Shown here: piece after piece, positions 1 to 5,515 of the stretch | Position numbering within the stretch: the stretch's first letter is position 1 | Layout of the letters: each line of letters begins with the position of its first letter | Assembly (NCBI GenBank): GCA_020435085.1 | Contig: JAGRAB010000077.1 | Coordinates: 1-6,755 of the forward strand | Direction of reading: 5' to 3' | Source of the DNA: Bdellovibrionales bacterium | GTDB lineage: Bacteria; Bdellovibrionota; Bdellovibrionia; Bdellovibrionales; UBA1609 | DNA: 6,755 nucleotides | Position numbers and translations under genes: made by a program | Notes under the pieces: generated by a model | Databases searched by the model: none | What the model was told of the DNA's origin: nothing | What the model saw: the letters and a program-made list of their open reading frames with translations, nothing else

Positions 1-1
1 T

Positions 2-874
2 GATCATTGTGTCACTGAATTTATAAGGGTCACTGATAAATTATTACCTGATCATATTTTTTATAAATACTGCCCTGAGCTACACACAGAAGGTAAAACA
101 CTTGCTGGCACCCCATGTTTTATCCAACTTCTTGGAGGTCAACCTTCACCTATGGCTGAAAATGCACATAAAGCTTTTGAACTTGGTGCACCTGGTATTG
201 ATCTCAATTTTGGTTGTCCTGCCAAAACCGTCAATCGCCATGATGGTGGAGCGACTTTGCTCAAAAACCCAGAACGACTGTATCAAATAATTTCGGCAAT
301 AAAGAATGTTGTTCCACCAGACTACCCAGTCACTGCCAAAGTCCGCCTTGGGTTTGCTGATAAAACATTAGTTAAAGAAATTGCTCAGGCCGTAAGTGAT
401 GCCAATGCCCATCGCCTGACTGTGCATGCACGAACAAAAATGGAAGGCTATCGACCACCTGCTCACTGGGAGTTTATCCGCCATATGACTGAAGTCAGCC
501 GCATCCCCGTGGTCGCCAATGGTGATATCTGGTCTGTAGAAGAATATAAAAAATGTATTGAGATTTCAGGCTGCCAAGATGTTGCCCTTGGCCGCTCACT
601 GATTGCCACCCCTGACCTGGCTCTTCAAATCAAAAACTATGTTTTAAAAACTCAATATCAGCCTTTAAAATGGAAAGAGGTTACTGAGAGGTTTCTTCCT
701 TTGTTTTTTCAAAAATCTCTTGAATTTCGCTCTGAAAAATATGCCGTAGCTCGCGCGAAACAATATCTTAAAATGCTTTCCCCTGGTTACTCTGAAGCTA
801 AAGAATTATTTGAAACTTTTAAACGCATTTCTACTTCTCATGAAGCCTATCAATTATTCTTAAAAACCGCATAA
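2..874 (+). CDS. dusC: tRNA-dihydrouridine synthase, DusC-like, 5'-truncated by the window edge
   Basis: Flavin-dependent reductase that converts a D-loop uridine of tRNA to dihydrouridine; E. coli DusC acts on U16. The frame is open from base 2 to the TAA at 872-874, giving 290 visible residues. Compared with E. coli DusC (about 315 aa), roughly 26 N-terminal residues lie outside the window, including the first FMN-binding strand. The visible start (ITEF-like, then RVTDKLLP and CPELHTEG) matches DusC closely. The catalytic cysteine is in NFGCP, with its codon at 215-217, followed by GGATLLKNP. VKVRLGF, the VHARTK flavin/RNA-contact segment, ANGDIW and ALGRS follow in the normal order of the TIM barrel, and the rest is the C-terminal helical domain. 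The internal ATG at 152 falls inside the conserved barrel and is not the real start. The 3' end overlaps the convergent methyltransferase gene by 25 bases. Assignment to the DusC subfamily is from remembered family sequence. Confidence 0.93.
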   Translation, partial: DHCVTEFIRVTDKLLPDHIFYKYCPELHTEGKTLAGTPCFIQLLGGQPSPMAENAHKAFELGAPGIDLNFGCPAKTVNRHDGGATLLKNPERLYQIISAIKNVVPPDYPVTAKVRLGFADKTLVKEIAQAVSDANAHRLTVHARTKMEGYRPPAHWEFIRHMTEVSRIPVVANGDIWSVEEYKKCIEISGCQDVALGRSLIATPDLALQIKNYVLKTQYQPLKWKEVTERFLPLFFQKSLEFRSEKYAVARAKQYLKMLSPGYSEAKELFETFKRISTSHEAYQLFLKTA

Positions 875-1482
875 GGAGAGTGAAGCTTTTGAACCTCAAA
901 ACTCCAATTTTGAGCAACCCATTGAAATGTTTTTTCGTTAAAAAAACCAATATGGGTCGGATCCAGCCGATACCACCACCCCTCCAACTGTTCTACCCCT
1001 GGGTGAAAGGCTGTCCGCAAAATAATTTGGCCACCCTTTTTTAGGAGCTGTTTCCAAATCGTAAATATGGAGCTGGGATCAAACATATGCTCTATGGCCT
1101 CTGAGCAAAAAACAATATCAATATTCTCATGATGTTCTACAAAGTCTAATGGGTGAAAGATGGGATCATAACTCAATATTTCAAATTGACTTTCTTGTAA
1201 TAAATTTTCCAAACCTTTTGTTGGTCCACATCCAAAATCAAGGATAAATCCTTTCGTTTTTGACAAACCCAGTTGCTGCCATGTTCTTTGAAGATAATTT
1301 AAATATCTTGGATCATCTAAATTATTTTCATGCTCTAGGTATCTTTGCTTTTCAGCATCCAACGAAAGCCGTTGAAATGGTGATAAAAATAGATAATTGC
1401 ATTTTGTGCAAAAAAAATACTGTTTTTGATCTTGTGTCGTCGCTACTTGAAGCTGCGATGACTTGCAAAGAAGACAATTCAT
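850..1482 (-). CDS. Class I SAM-dependent methyltransferase with N-terminal zinc ribbon
   Basis: A 210-residue predicted cytoplasmic methyltransferase. Residues 1-30 form a treble-clef or zinc-ribbon pattern, with CLLC at Cys3/Cys6 and CTKC at Cys25/Cys28. The Rossmann-type SAM domain follows. Motif I is ILDFGCG (about 80-86), the acidic residue that would hold the SAM ribose is Asp106 in LSYDP, and post-motif segments are DIVFCSEAIEH (about 122-132) and LLKKGGQIILRT. A WWYRLDPTHIGFF segment near 169-181 resembles the DPTH-x-x-FF signature of a widespread proteobacterial family of unknown substrate. The ATG at 1482 has no strong Shine-Dalgarno, but the zinc ribbon begins directly after it, which supports this start. 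It converges on and overlaps dusC, and is divergent from the permease. The substrate cannot be told from sequence; a small molecule, RNA or protein are all possible. Confidence 0.85.
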   Translation of the reverse strand: MNCLLCKSSQLQVATTQDQKQYFFCTKCNYLFLSPFQRLSLDAEKQRYLEHENNLDDPRYLNYLQRTWQQLGLSKTKGFILDFGCGPTKGLENLLQESQFEILSYDPIFHPLDFVEHHENIDIVFCSEAIEHMFDPSSIFTIWKQLLKKGGQIILRTAFHPGVEQLEGWWYRLDPTHIGFFNEKTFQWVAQNWSFEVQKLHSPYAVFKNN

Positions 1483-1635
1483 TGAATCATTTTTACGCTA
1501 AACTTCGTATAAAACTCAAACTATTTTGCGCGGCGCATCTTTATCTTCAGTTTGTAAAGCTTTGATTAACAACTCTGCAAGACCGCTTTATTGTGTCAAA
1601 GGATACAAAGTTATCGCAAACAAGAAAGGCAATCA
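1483..1635. other. Divergent intergenic region between methyltransferase and permease
   Basis: This 153-base AT-rich gap must hold the promoters for the minus-strand methyltransferase and the plus-strand permease/grxC pair. I found no -35/-10 pair with good spacing on either strand. TATAAA at 1508-1513 is the best -10-like hexamer on the plus strand, but TTGAAT at 1482-1487 is 20 bases away, which is too far. The segment from 1591 could instead be coding if the permease starts at the upstream TTG. Confidence 0.4.
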
Positions 1636-3468
1636 TTGGGCGCACATAAGGGAAGCGGACTCAATTGGGTTATCGCTGCAGGTATCGTTGGTGCAGATAT
1701 TGGAACATCTGTCTTTTACGGGACTGGAATTTTATTTCCTATCGTTGGGTATTTAGCACCTATTTTTGTCATTCTGGTCTGCTTAATGATGTGGCTTTTT
1801 AAAAGCACTTACGAGGAAGGTCTTGCTCTCAGTCCCTATAATGGTGGGGCTTATTCTATGATCTTAAGAAGTGTGGGTCGTCGAGCCGCCGTACTTGCTG
1901 GAGCCCTTACTTTTGTCACTTATCTTGCCACAGCTGCTGTCTCATCTTTAAGTGGAGGGTTTTACTTAAGTTCACTTTTTGAAAATGGACTCTCCAACTC
2001 TGTTGTTGTCCTTCTTTCATTTATACCTATTATTTTATTTGGACTTCTCAACACTCGAGGTATTAAAGAACCAGCAAAAATTGTAACAGCTATTGCTGCT
2101 TTTCACTTTTTCTTACTTATTATCATGGTCATTTGGGGATTTCTTTACTTTGCTCTTTATTATAATGAAATCGACTTTTCAAAGCTTGATAACCTGACTC
2201 CTTCAGGAACTCTCACTTTACCTATGTTGATGTACGGATTTGCCGCAGCCTTTCTTGGAATTTCTGGGTTTGAATCAGCAGCTCAAATCGTAGAAGAGTT
2301 AGAACAACCTATTTTAAAAACTGTTCGCATGCTTTATAAAACTGTGGTGATTCTTGTTTCTGTAACGGCTCCATTTATTTCTATTCTTTGCCTTCTTCTT
2401 CTCTCGCAAGACGAAGTGAATCATAATTTAGATTATCTGCTCTCTGGTTTGGCCAATAAACTGGGAGGTAAAGTTCTTCTTACTGTTGTCGTGATTGACG
2501 CCACCCTCACTCTTTTTGCCGCTACAAATACAGCCTATGTCGGGTTTATTGGACTCGCTACAACAATGGCCAAACAAGGAAATCTTCCCTCCTTCTTTTT
2601 AAAACGTATCGCTCACAAATATCCAACGATTCAAGGGTACCCTCTTATTGCTCTCCCCTTTATGGTTGTGGCAATGGGTATGTCAGCCACAGTTGCCGGT
2701 GAAATTGATATTGCAGCTAAAGTTTATGAGGTTGCTTTTCTTGGAGTGATGGTCAGCTTTGCTGTGGGCGTTGTTCTTATGCGTAACCGCGATATGCGCC
2801 GAGATACTCCCAATCAATACCTCTCAAAGAATCTAATTAAAATAAAAGATCGCATCATTCCAGTGCCTCCTTTTATTTCTGGTTTAGTATTGAGTTTTGC
2901 CGTTCTGGTTTTACTTTTTCATGCCAATACAGACTCTCTTCTTATGCTGGTCTCTCTTATTGCTTCGACTTTACTCATGATGGCCTATTACCGTTGGGGC
3001 GAATTAGAAAGCCGACTCGAGTCTCGCCATGACCTCCGACTCGGTCTTGGGCGTTTTTCAACATCCATTGACCTTCCCGAAGATTTACCAAAGTTTGTTC
3101 TCTGCGCCGGTGGTACCGGAGCTCGAAGACTTATTAATAAAGCTCTTCATCATCTTCTCAATAATAAAACAGGTCCTTTTGAATTGGTTATTTTTCATGC
3201 AGAAGAAGGTAAAGATAATGAAGGCTTCTTTTATGAACTCTTACAACGGGTGGTGTCTCAGCAGATTGCCCCTGTCTACTCTACAGAAGACTTTATTTTA
3301 ACAGTTAAAATTTTACCAGGAAGCCTTGCCGAAGGTCTTCAAACTTTAAAGAAAACAATTAATTTTCAAACTTTACTTTTCGGAAGTGGGCGAGATCCTC
3401 AGGCTGCAAAAAATATTGCTGAAGAAATCACTCATGAGTTAGACGTTAAAATTGCATTTTTGGAGTAA
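1636..3468 (+). CDS. APC-superfamily amino acid permease with C-terminal USP-like domain
   Basis: Integral inner-membrane transporter of the amino acid-polyamine-organocation superfamily; substrate unknown. The first helix carries GADIGTSVFYGTG, matching the unwound substrate-binding G-x-G region of APC transporters. The sixth-helix region has GISGFESAAQIVEE, the usual APC GFE/E pattern. I judge about 12 hydrophobic segments up to roughly residue 450. A soluble C-terminal part of about 130 residues follows (from LPKFVLCAGGTGARR) with alternating strands and helices and an FGSGRDP turn, resembling a universal-stress-protein domain as in other APC permeases with a cytosolic tail. I chose TTG 1636 because AAAGG at 1625-1629 sits six bases upstream; it gives 610 aa. 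TTG 1591 in the same frame gives 625 aa but has no visible ribosome site. No ATG exists near the N-terminus. It is followed after four bases by grxC. Confidence 0.85.
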   Translation: MGAHKGSGLNWVIAAGIVGADIGTSVFYGTGILFPIVGYLAPIFVILVCLMMWLFKSTYEEGLALSPYNGGAYSMILRSVGRRAAVLAGALTFVTYLATAAVSSLSGGFYLSSLFENGLSNSVVVLLSFIPIILFGLLNTRGIKEPAKIVTAIAAFHFFLLIIMVIWGFLYFALYYNEIDFSKLDNLTPSGTLTLPMLMYGFAAAFLGISGFESAAQIVEELEQPILKTVRMLYKTVVILVSVTAPFISILCLLLLSQDEVNHNLDYLLSGLANKLGGKVLLTVVVIDATLTLFAATNTAYVGFIGLATTMAKQGNLPSFFLKRIAHKYPTIQGYPLIALPFMVVAMGMSATVAGEIDIAAKVYEVAFLGVMVSFAVGVVLMRNRDMRRDTPNQYLSKNLIKIKDRIIPVPPFISGLVLSFAVLVLLFHANTDSLLMLVSLIASTLLMMAYYRWGELESRLESRHDLRLGLGRFSTSIDLPEDLPKFVLCAGGTGARRLINKALHHLLNNKTGPFELVIFHAEEGKDNEGFFYELLQRVVSQQIAPVYSTEDFILTVKILPGSLAEGLQTLKKTINFQTLLFGSGRDPQAAKNIAEEITHELDVKIAFLE

Positions 3469-3472
3469 GCAG

Positions 3473-3730
3473 ATGCCTTTAATTAAAATTTATACTTGGA
3501 ATTATTGTCCTTACTGTGTTCGCGCCAAACGCTTCTTTGAAGAAAAAGGGTGGACTTATGAAGAGGTCAACCTTGATGGCAAAGACGACGAAATGCAAAA
3601 GTTGATCGAAAAAACCCATCATCGAACAGTGCCTCAAATTTTTATCGGCGAAGTCTTTATTGGTGGCTACACCGATATGATGGAGAAAGAACGCTCTGGT
3701 GAGCTGGCAAAAATTGTTGAGAACCAATAA
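3473..3730 (+). CDS. grxC: Glutaredoxin 3
   Basis: An 85-residue cytoplasmic dithiol glutaredoxin that uses glutathione to reduce disulfides, for example in ribonucleotide reductase or other thiol proteins. The CPYC active site (Cys12, Cys15) follows the first beta strand IKIYTW. TVPQIFIG supplies the conserved cis-proline, and GGYTDMM is the glutathione-contacting GG-x-(T/S)D segment. Length and motif order fit GrxC/GRX3. GGAG at 3462-3465 lies seven bases before ATG 3473 and overlaps the last codons of the permease. With only four bases between the permease stop and this ATG, translational coupling is likely. The in-frame TTG 3452, inside the permease, is not needed. The pairing suggests co-expression with the permease, but a shared function is only inference. 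Confidence 0.95.
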   Translation: MPLIKIYTWNYCPYCVRAKRFFEEKGWTYEEVNLDGKDDEMQKLIEKTHHRTVPQIFIGEVFIGGYTDMMEKERSGELAKIVENQ

Positions 3731-3978
3731 GACCTGTTGAAAAAATCCCAAGTGTGACTTCAAATTAGTTCTTTAGTTCAGCTTTTGAAATCATCCTAGG
3801 AATTTAACATTTGCATTCAAATTTTCGATAAGTAAACGATCGAAAAATGGACTGAACCAGATTCAAGAAAAGCTGGAAAACCTAAAAATAGAAGCACTTG
3901 TAAAGCAAACTGCGACAACTAAGAATCCTATTTTACGGACTTAGATGACTTCAAAATATATGTTTTAAATAACAAAAA
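3731..3978. other. Gene-poor stretch after grxC, possibly decayed coding sequence
   Basis: No complete gene or GC-rich intrinsic terminator is visible in these 248 bases. On the plus strand a frame without ATG is open from 3789 to the TAG at 3942-3944; its second half has a protein-like composition (NQIQEKLENLKIEALVKQ). A +1 shift near 3930 continues into YFTDLDDFKIYVLNN and onward antisense to hicB. This could be a relic of a lost gene, or chance. I do not recognise a family. Confidence 0.3.
3822..3846. repeat. 8-bp inverted repeat, 9-base spacer
   Basis: TTTTCGAT (3822-3829) and ATCGAAAA (3839-3846) are perfect reverse complements around a 9-base spacer. The stem is AT-rich with no good T-tract on either side, so a terminator is doubtful. 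It might be a protein-binding dyad or chance. Confidence 0.3.
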
Positions 3979-4404
3979 TTATGATACCAACCGAATCTCT
4001 AACTGCTCATTTAATACTCTCGATATTGCTGATAATGTTTTTACTGTTGGGTTGGATTTCCCAGGAGTCTCTAATCGCTGAATTTGTTGCACACTGATAC
4101 CCAATAATTTGGCCAATTGTCTCTGACCAATGCCTTTTTTTAAGCGCGCTTGCCGAATCATTAATGGGATCGCCACATCCTCATAAGGAGTGATCCATTC
4201 ATAATTTTTCCCGGCCCTATGGCTCGCTTCTGGAATTTTCCACAGCGGGTCTCTCGCCTCTTCCAGATAGAGGCTCAAAGCCTCTCTTGCTTGTTCTAAG
4301 AGCTCTTCTCTCGTATCTCCAATTGTAAAGCACCCAGGAAGATCTGGAAACTCTCCCCAAAACGCACCATCTTCTTTGTGAATTCTAATTTGATACTGAA
4401 TCAT
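3979..4404 (-). CDS. hicB: HicB family antitoxin with C-terminal HTH
   Basis: A 141-residue antitoxin that neutralises HicA and represses its own operon. Residues 1-60 form the HicB partial RNase H-like fold, with the family signature DGAFWGEFPDLPGC followed by TREELLEQAREALSLYLEE. Residues about 82-141 form an Xre/Cro-type helix-turn-helix (IGQRQLAKLLGISVQQIQRLE then NPTVKTLSAISRVL), so this is the HTH type of HicB and not the ribbon-helix-helix type. Its ATG overlaps the hicA stop as ATGA (4401-4404), the usual coupling of toxin and antitoxin translation. The HTH probably reads the ACTGTACA repeats upstream of hicA. The gene is full length with no sign of decay. Confidence 0.95.
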   Translation of the reverse strand: MIQYQIRIHKEDGAFWGEFPDLPGCFTIGDTREELLEQAREALSLYLEEARDPLWKIPEASHRAGKNYEWITPYEDVAIPLMIRQARLKKGIGQRQLAKLLGISVQQIQRLETPGKSNPTVKTLSAISRVLNEQLEIRLVS

Positions 4405-4592
4405 ATGAGCTTTACTCCCGTTTGTTTTTCGATAACTCTCACAAGCCCTTTTCCAAGATCTTTACCACCATGAACCGAGACCATAGTAATGCGATCTCCT
4501 TTTACCATTTTTACGTGAGACCCAGTCTGTGACTTTATACTCCAACCTTCTTTTAGTAGCTTTTTAATAATCTTCTTCCCAGAAATAGGCAC
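4401..4592 (-). CDS. hicA: HicA family toxin (mRNA interferase)
   Basis: A 63-residue toxin with the dsRBD-like fold of HicA, which cleaves mRNA and stops translation when free of HicB. N-terminal SGKKIIKKLLKEGW, then QTGSHVKM with the catalytic His26 in the conserved GSH motif, then a strand and the final helix (GLVRVIEKQTGVKL) follow the family order and length. The frame stays open upstream to a TTG at 4634, but that extension would run through the promoter and operator. GTG at 4592 (plus-strand 4590-4592) is the better start: GGGAGG lies five bases upstream and the protein then begins with the typical PISGKK. First gene of hicAB; toxin-first order is normal for HicAB. Confidence 0.94.
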   Translation of the reverse strand: MPISGKKIIKKLLKEGWSIKSQTGSHVKMVKGDRITMVSVHGGKDLGKGLVRVIEKQTGVKLI

Positions 4593-4597
4593 AAAAA

Positions 4598-4603
4598 CCT
4601 CCC
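4598..4603 (-). promoter_or_regulatory. Shine-Dalgarno deciding the GTG start of hicA
   Basis: On the minus strand GGGAGG is followed by TTTTT and then GTG. This near-ideal ribosome site fixes the hicA start at 4592 and argues against the longer frame from 4634. Confidence 0.8.
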
Positions 4604-4605
4604 TC

Positions 4606-4634
4606 ACTGTACAGTATAAATGATGTACAGTCAA
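4606..4634 (-). promoter_or_regulatory. hicAB promoter and probable HicB operator
   Basis: Read on the minus strand, ACTGTACA (4631-4624), an 8-base spacer and ACTGTACAGT (4615-4606) form two copies of ACTGTACA 16 bases apart, about one and a half helical turns; the second is a perfect 10-bp palindrome. The outer halves also make an inverted repeat, ACTGTAC/GTACAGT. Two promoter readings overlap it. TATACT (4618-4613) as -10 would leave the Shine-Dalgarno on the transcript but has no good -35. TTGACT (4634-4629) with a 17-base spacer to TACAGT (4611-4606) has better spacing, but would place the transcript start inside the Shine-Dalgarno. Either way repressor binding would block transcription. 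Binding by HicB is inferred from its HTH. Confidence 0.65.
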
Positions 4635-4685
4635 TGTTTCTTATTTCAGTGATTTTTTGAAACTAAAAAAATAGAGAGGTTTCCC

Positions 4686-4802
4686 ATGCAAAAATGGAAA
4701 TCATTCATATGGTTAATAAAATGCAGTTATTTACTCCAATGGCCCACTTATCGGACAACCAATCAGACGATTTTAAAAAGACTTGTTTCCGCGGAACCCT
4801 AA
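4686..4802 (+). CDS. Possible small ORF, 38 residues, unknown
   Basis: ATG 4686 has GAGAGG at 4674-4679, six bases upstream, a strong ribosome site, and the frame runs to TAA at 4800-4802. The predicted peptide begins MQKWKSFIWLIKC and is basic, with a short hydrophobic-aromatic N-terminal half and a polar C-terminal half. It ends two bases before the convergent antitoxin gene stop. I recognise no family. The frame is not conserved in the second repeat copy, where the equivalent frame hits TAA almost at once, so this may be chance despite the good ribosome site. Confidence 0.22.
   Translation: MQKWKSFIWLIKCSYLLQWPTYRTTNQTILKRLVSAEP
4688..4778 (+). repeat. Diverged direct repeat, copy A
   Basis: Aligns without gaps to 5425-5515 (constant offset 737); I count 58 identical positions out of 91. 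Identity is clustered: GCAAAAAT at the start, ATGGTT-x-ATAAAATGC-x-G in the middle, then GGAC, and ATC-x-GACGAT-x-TTAA at the end. On the minus strand it lies 26 bases past the stop of the Xre antitoxin gene and upstream of the hicAB promoter. Its nature is unknown; no terminal inverted repeats are visible. Confidence 0.75.
4787..4796. repeat. Perfect 10-bp palindrome TTCCGCGGAA
   Basis: A GC-rich perfect palindrome in AT-rich sequence, 8 bases past the antitoxin stop on the minus strand. Further along that strand lies a run of five Ts, so a weak terminator for the TA operon is conceivable, but the stem leaves almost no loop. A protein-binding dyad is the alternative. Confidence 0.35.
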
Positions 4803-4804
4803 AT

Positions 4805-5071
4805 TCAACTCACCCGCAACTTCACACCAGCTTTATCCAACTGATGTTGCAGTTCTAATTTTACAATCCACTTTTCTGGAAGATCCAATTTTTTTGCTAT
4901 TTTTTTGCAAAGTTGGATGCTGATATTGCCTCGGTCATGCTCCATATCGCAAAGCCGTTGCTTAGAAACTCCTAAGAACTTTGCAAACTCGACTTGGCTC
5001 ATTTCTTCACCCATCCGATGAGCTTTTAAAAACTTTCCTAAAGATAATTTTTCATCCCAATCAATACTCAT
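4805..5071 (-). CDS. Xre-type HTH antitoxin, HigA-like
   Basis: An 88-residue DNA-binding antitoxin, second gene of a toxin-first operon. An Xre/Cro helix-turn-helix occupies about residues 12-65: LGKFLKAHRM, then MSQVEFAKFLGVSKQRLCDMEHDRGNIS as the recognition part, then LCKKIAKKLDLP. A basic-hydrophobic C-terminal tail (LQHQLDKAGVKLRVS) may wrap the toxin. ATG 5071 overlaps the toxin gene by 11 bases and has GAGG upstream at about nine bases, inside the toxin's 3' end, so translation is probably coupled. By family knowledge it should bind both the toxin and the operon promoter. Gene order and protein types fit HigBA; I give no symbol because the RelE/HigB boundary cannot be settled by eye. 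Confidence 0.88.
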   Translation of the reverse strand: MSIDWDEKLSLGKFLKAHRMGEEMSQVEFAKFLGVSKQRLCDMEHDRGNISIQLCKKIAKKLDLPEKWIVKLELQHQLDKAGVKLRVS

Positions 5072-5375
5072 GTTTATTCACCTCTATAACTTCAATGACT
5101 TCCAATTCACTACCAGTCAATTCTTTGTAAATGGCCCTATAACCTTTTGAGAGTCTCACTGATCGTTGTCCTTTACGTTTCCCTTTTAATGGCTCATCAT
5201 GATAACCCTTTTGTTTTCTAGCTTCCCTGAGCCCTATTTCACCCAATAAATCGCACCATGAAAAAAGCTTAAGGCGAATATGCCATGGCAACTTCTCTAC
5301 CTGCTTGACAGCCCGTCTGGCAAATCGTACCTCTAAATAATAATACGTTTTTTTTACGTACTTGTCAAATCTCAT
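5061..5375 (-). CDS. RelE/HigB-superfamily toxin
   Basis: A 104-residue toxin of the RelE/ParE superfamily, members of which mostly cleave mRNA on the ribosome. Visible family features are an N-terminal strand followed by the helix RFARRAVKQVEKLPWHIRLKLFSW, the charged turn YHDEPLKGKRKGQRS (about 58-72), the strand pair RSVRLSKGYRAIYKE (about 71-85), and the C-terminal strand ending VNKHEY. The Arg/Lys/Tyr-rich pattern and the final His-Glu-Tyr resemble RelE/HigB active-site regions. ATG 5375 is supported by GGGAG seven bases upstream (5387-5383). It precedes and overlaps the Xre antitoxin gene, the HigBA order. The N-terminal MRFDKYVKKTYYY is slightly longer than usual. Apparently intact. 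Confidence 0.87.
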   Translation of the reverse strand: MRFDKYVKKTYYYLEVRFARRAVKQVEKLPWHIRLKLFSWCDLLGEIGLREARKQKGYHDEPLKGKRKGQRSVRLSKGYRAIYKELTGSELEVIEVIEVNKHEY

Positions 5376-5390
5376 CTAAGATCTCCCAAC

Positions 5391-5405
5391 TGATGAAAAC
5401 CATCA
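5391..5405 (-). promoter_or_regulatory. Palindrome before the RelE/HigB-type operon, candidate operator
   Basis: TGATG-N5-CATCA, a 15-base dyad, lies just upstream of the toxin gene's Shine-Dalgarno, where an Xre-type antitoxin would be expected to bind. Only a poor promoter is visible: TTGCAA with 15 bases to TTTGAT, reading the minus strand. The role is inferred from position. Confidence 0.4.
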
Positions 5406-5424
5406 AAAGTTGTGGAGTCTTTTT

Positions 5425-5515
5425 GCAAAAATAAGGATGATCTCTATGGTTGATAAAATGCCGCTAACTGTCCTGACGGCAATTGCACCGGACTTAAAAT
5501 CGGACGATCTTAATA
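5425..5515 (+). repeat. Diverged direct repeat, copy B
   Basis: Partner of 4688-4778 in the same orientation, with 58 of 91 identical positions and no gaps. Its right end overlaps the stop codon of the adjacent dus gene (TAA at 5512-5510 on the minus strand), so on that strand the repeat starts where dus ends. Together the copies bracket the RelE/HigB-type toxin-antitoxin operon. Confidence 0.75.
5451..5481 (-). terminator. Weak terminator-like hairpin after dus
   Basis: On the minus strand TGCCG, a 13-base loop and CGGCA are followed by TTTTATCA, about 29 bases past the dus stop. The stem is only five pairs and the T-run is four, so it is marginal. It lies in repeat copy B, and copy A lacks the stem. 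Confidence 0.25.

Noticed and set aside
1260..1756. Plus-strand open frames of about 100 and 76 residues over the methyltransferase and permease starts
   Set aside because: They lie antisense or out of frame to well-supported genes, and their translations show no family motif.
3479..3763. Minus-strand frame over grxC
   Set aside because: It is a shadow of the glutaredoxin gene, which has clear CPYC and TVPQ motifs on the plus strand.
3953..3967. AT-only dyad AAAATATATGTTTT region as terminator for hicB
   Set aside because: There is no GC in the stem and no following T-run in the right place, so it is unlikely to terminate transcription.
3888..3978. Third copy of the 91-base repeat after hicB
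   Set aside because: Only scattered short matches such as CGGACTTA at about 3937 and an ATTTTT run align, with needed gaps. This is not above what AT-rich sequence gives by eye.
4401..4634. Long 77-residue version of hicA from TTG 4634
   Set aside because: It would read through the promoter and operator; the GTG at 4592 with GGGAGG five bases upstream and a family-typical N-terminus is better.
4688..5515. Integron attC sites flanking the TA modules
   Set aside because: TA cassettes next to repeats suggested a cassette array, but the repeats lack the RYYYAAC/GTTRRRY core sites and the long imperfect palindrome of attC, and no integrase is in the window.
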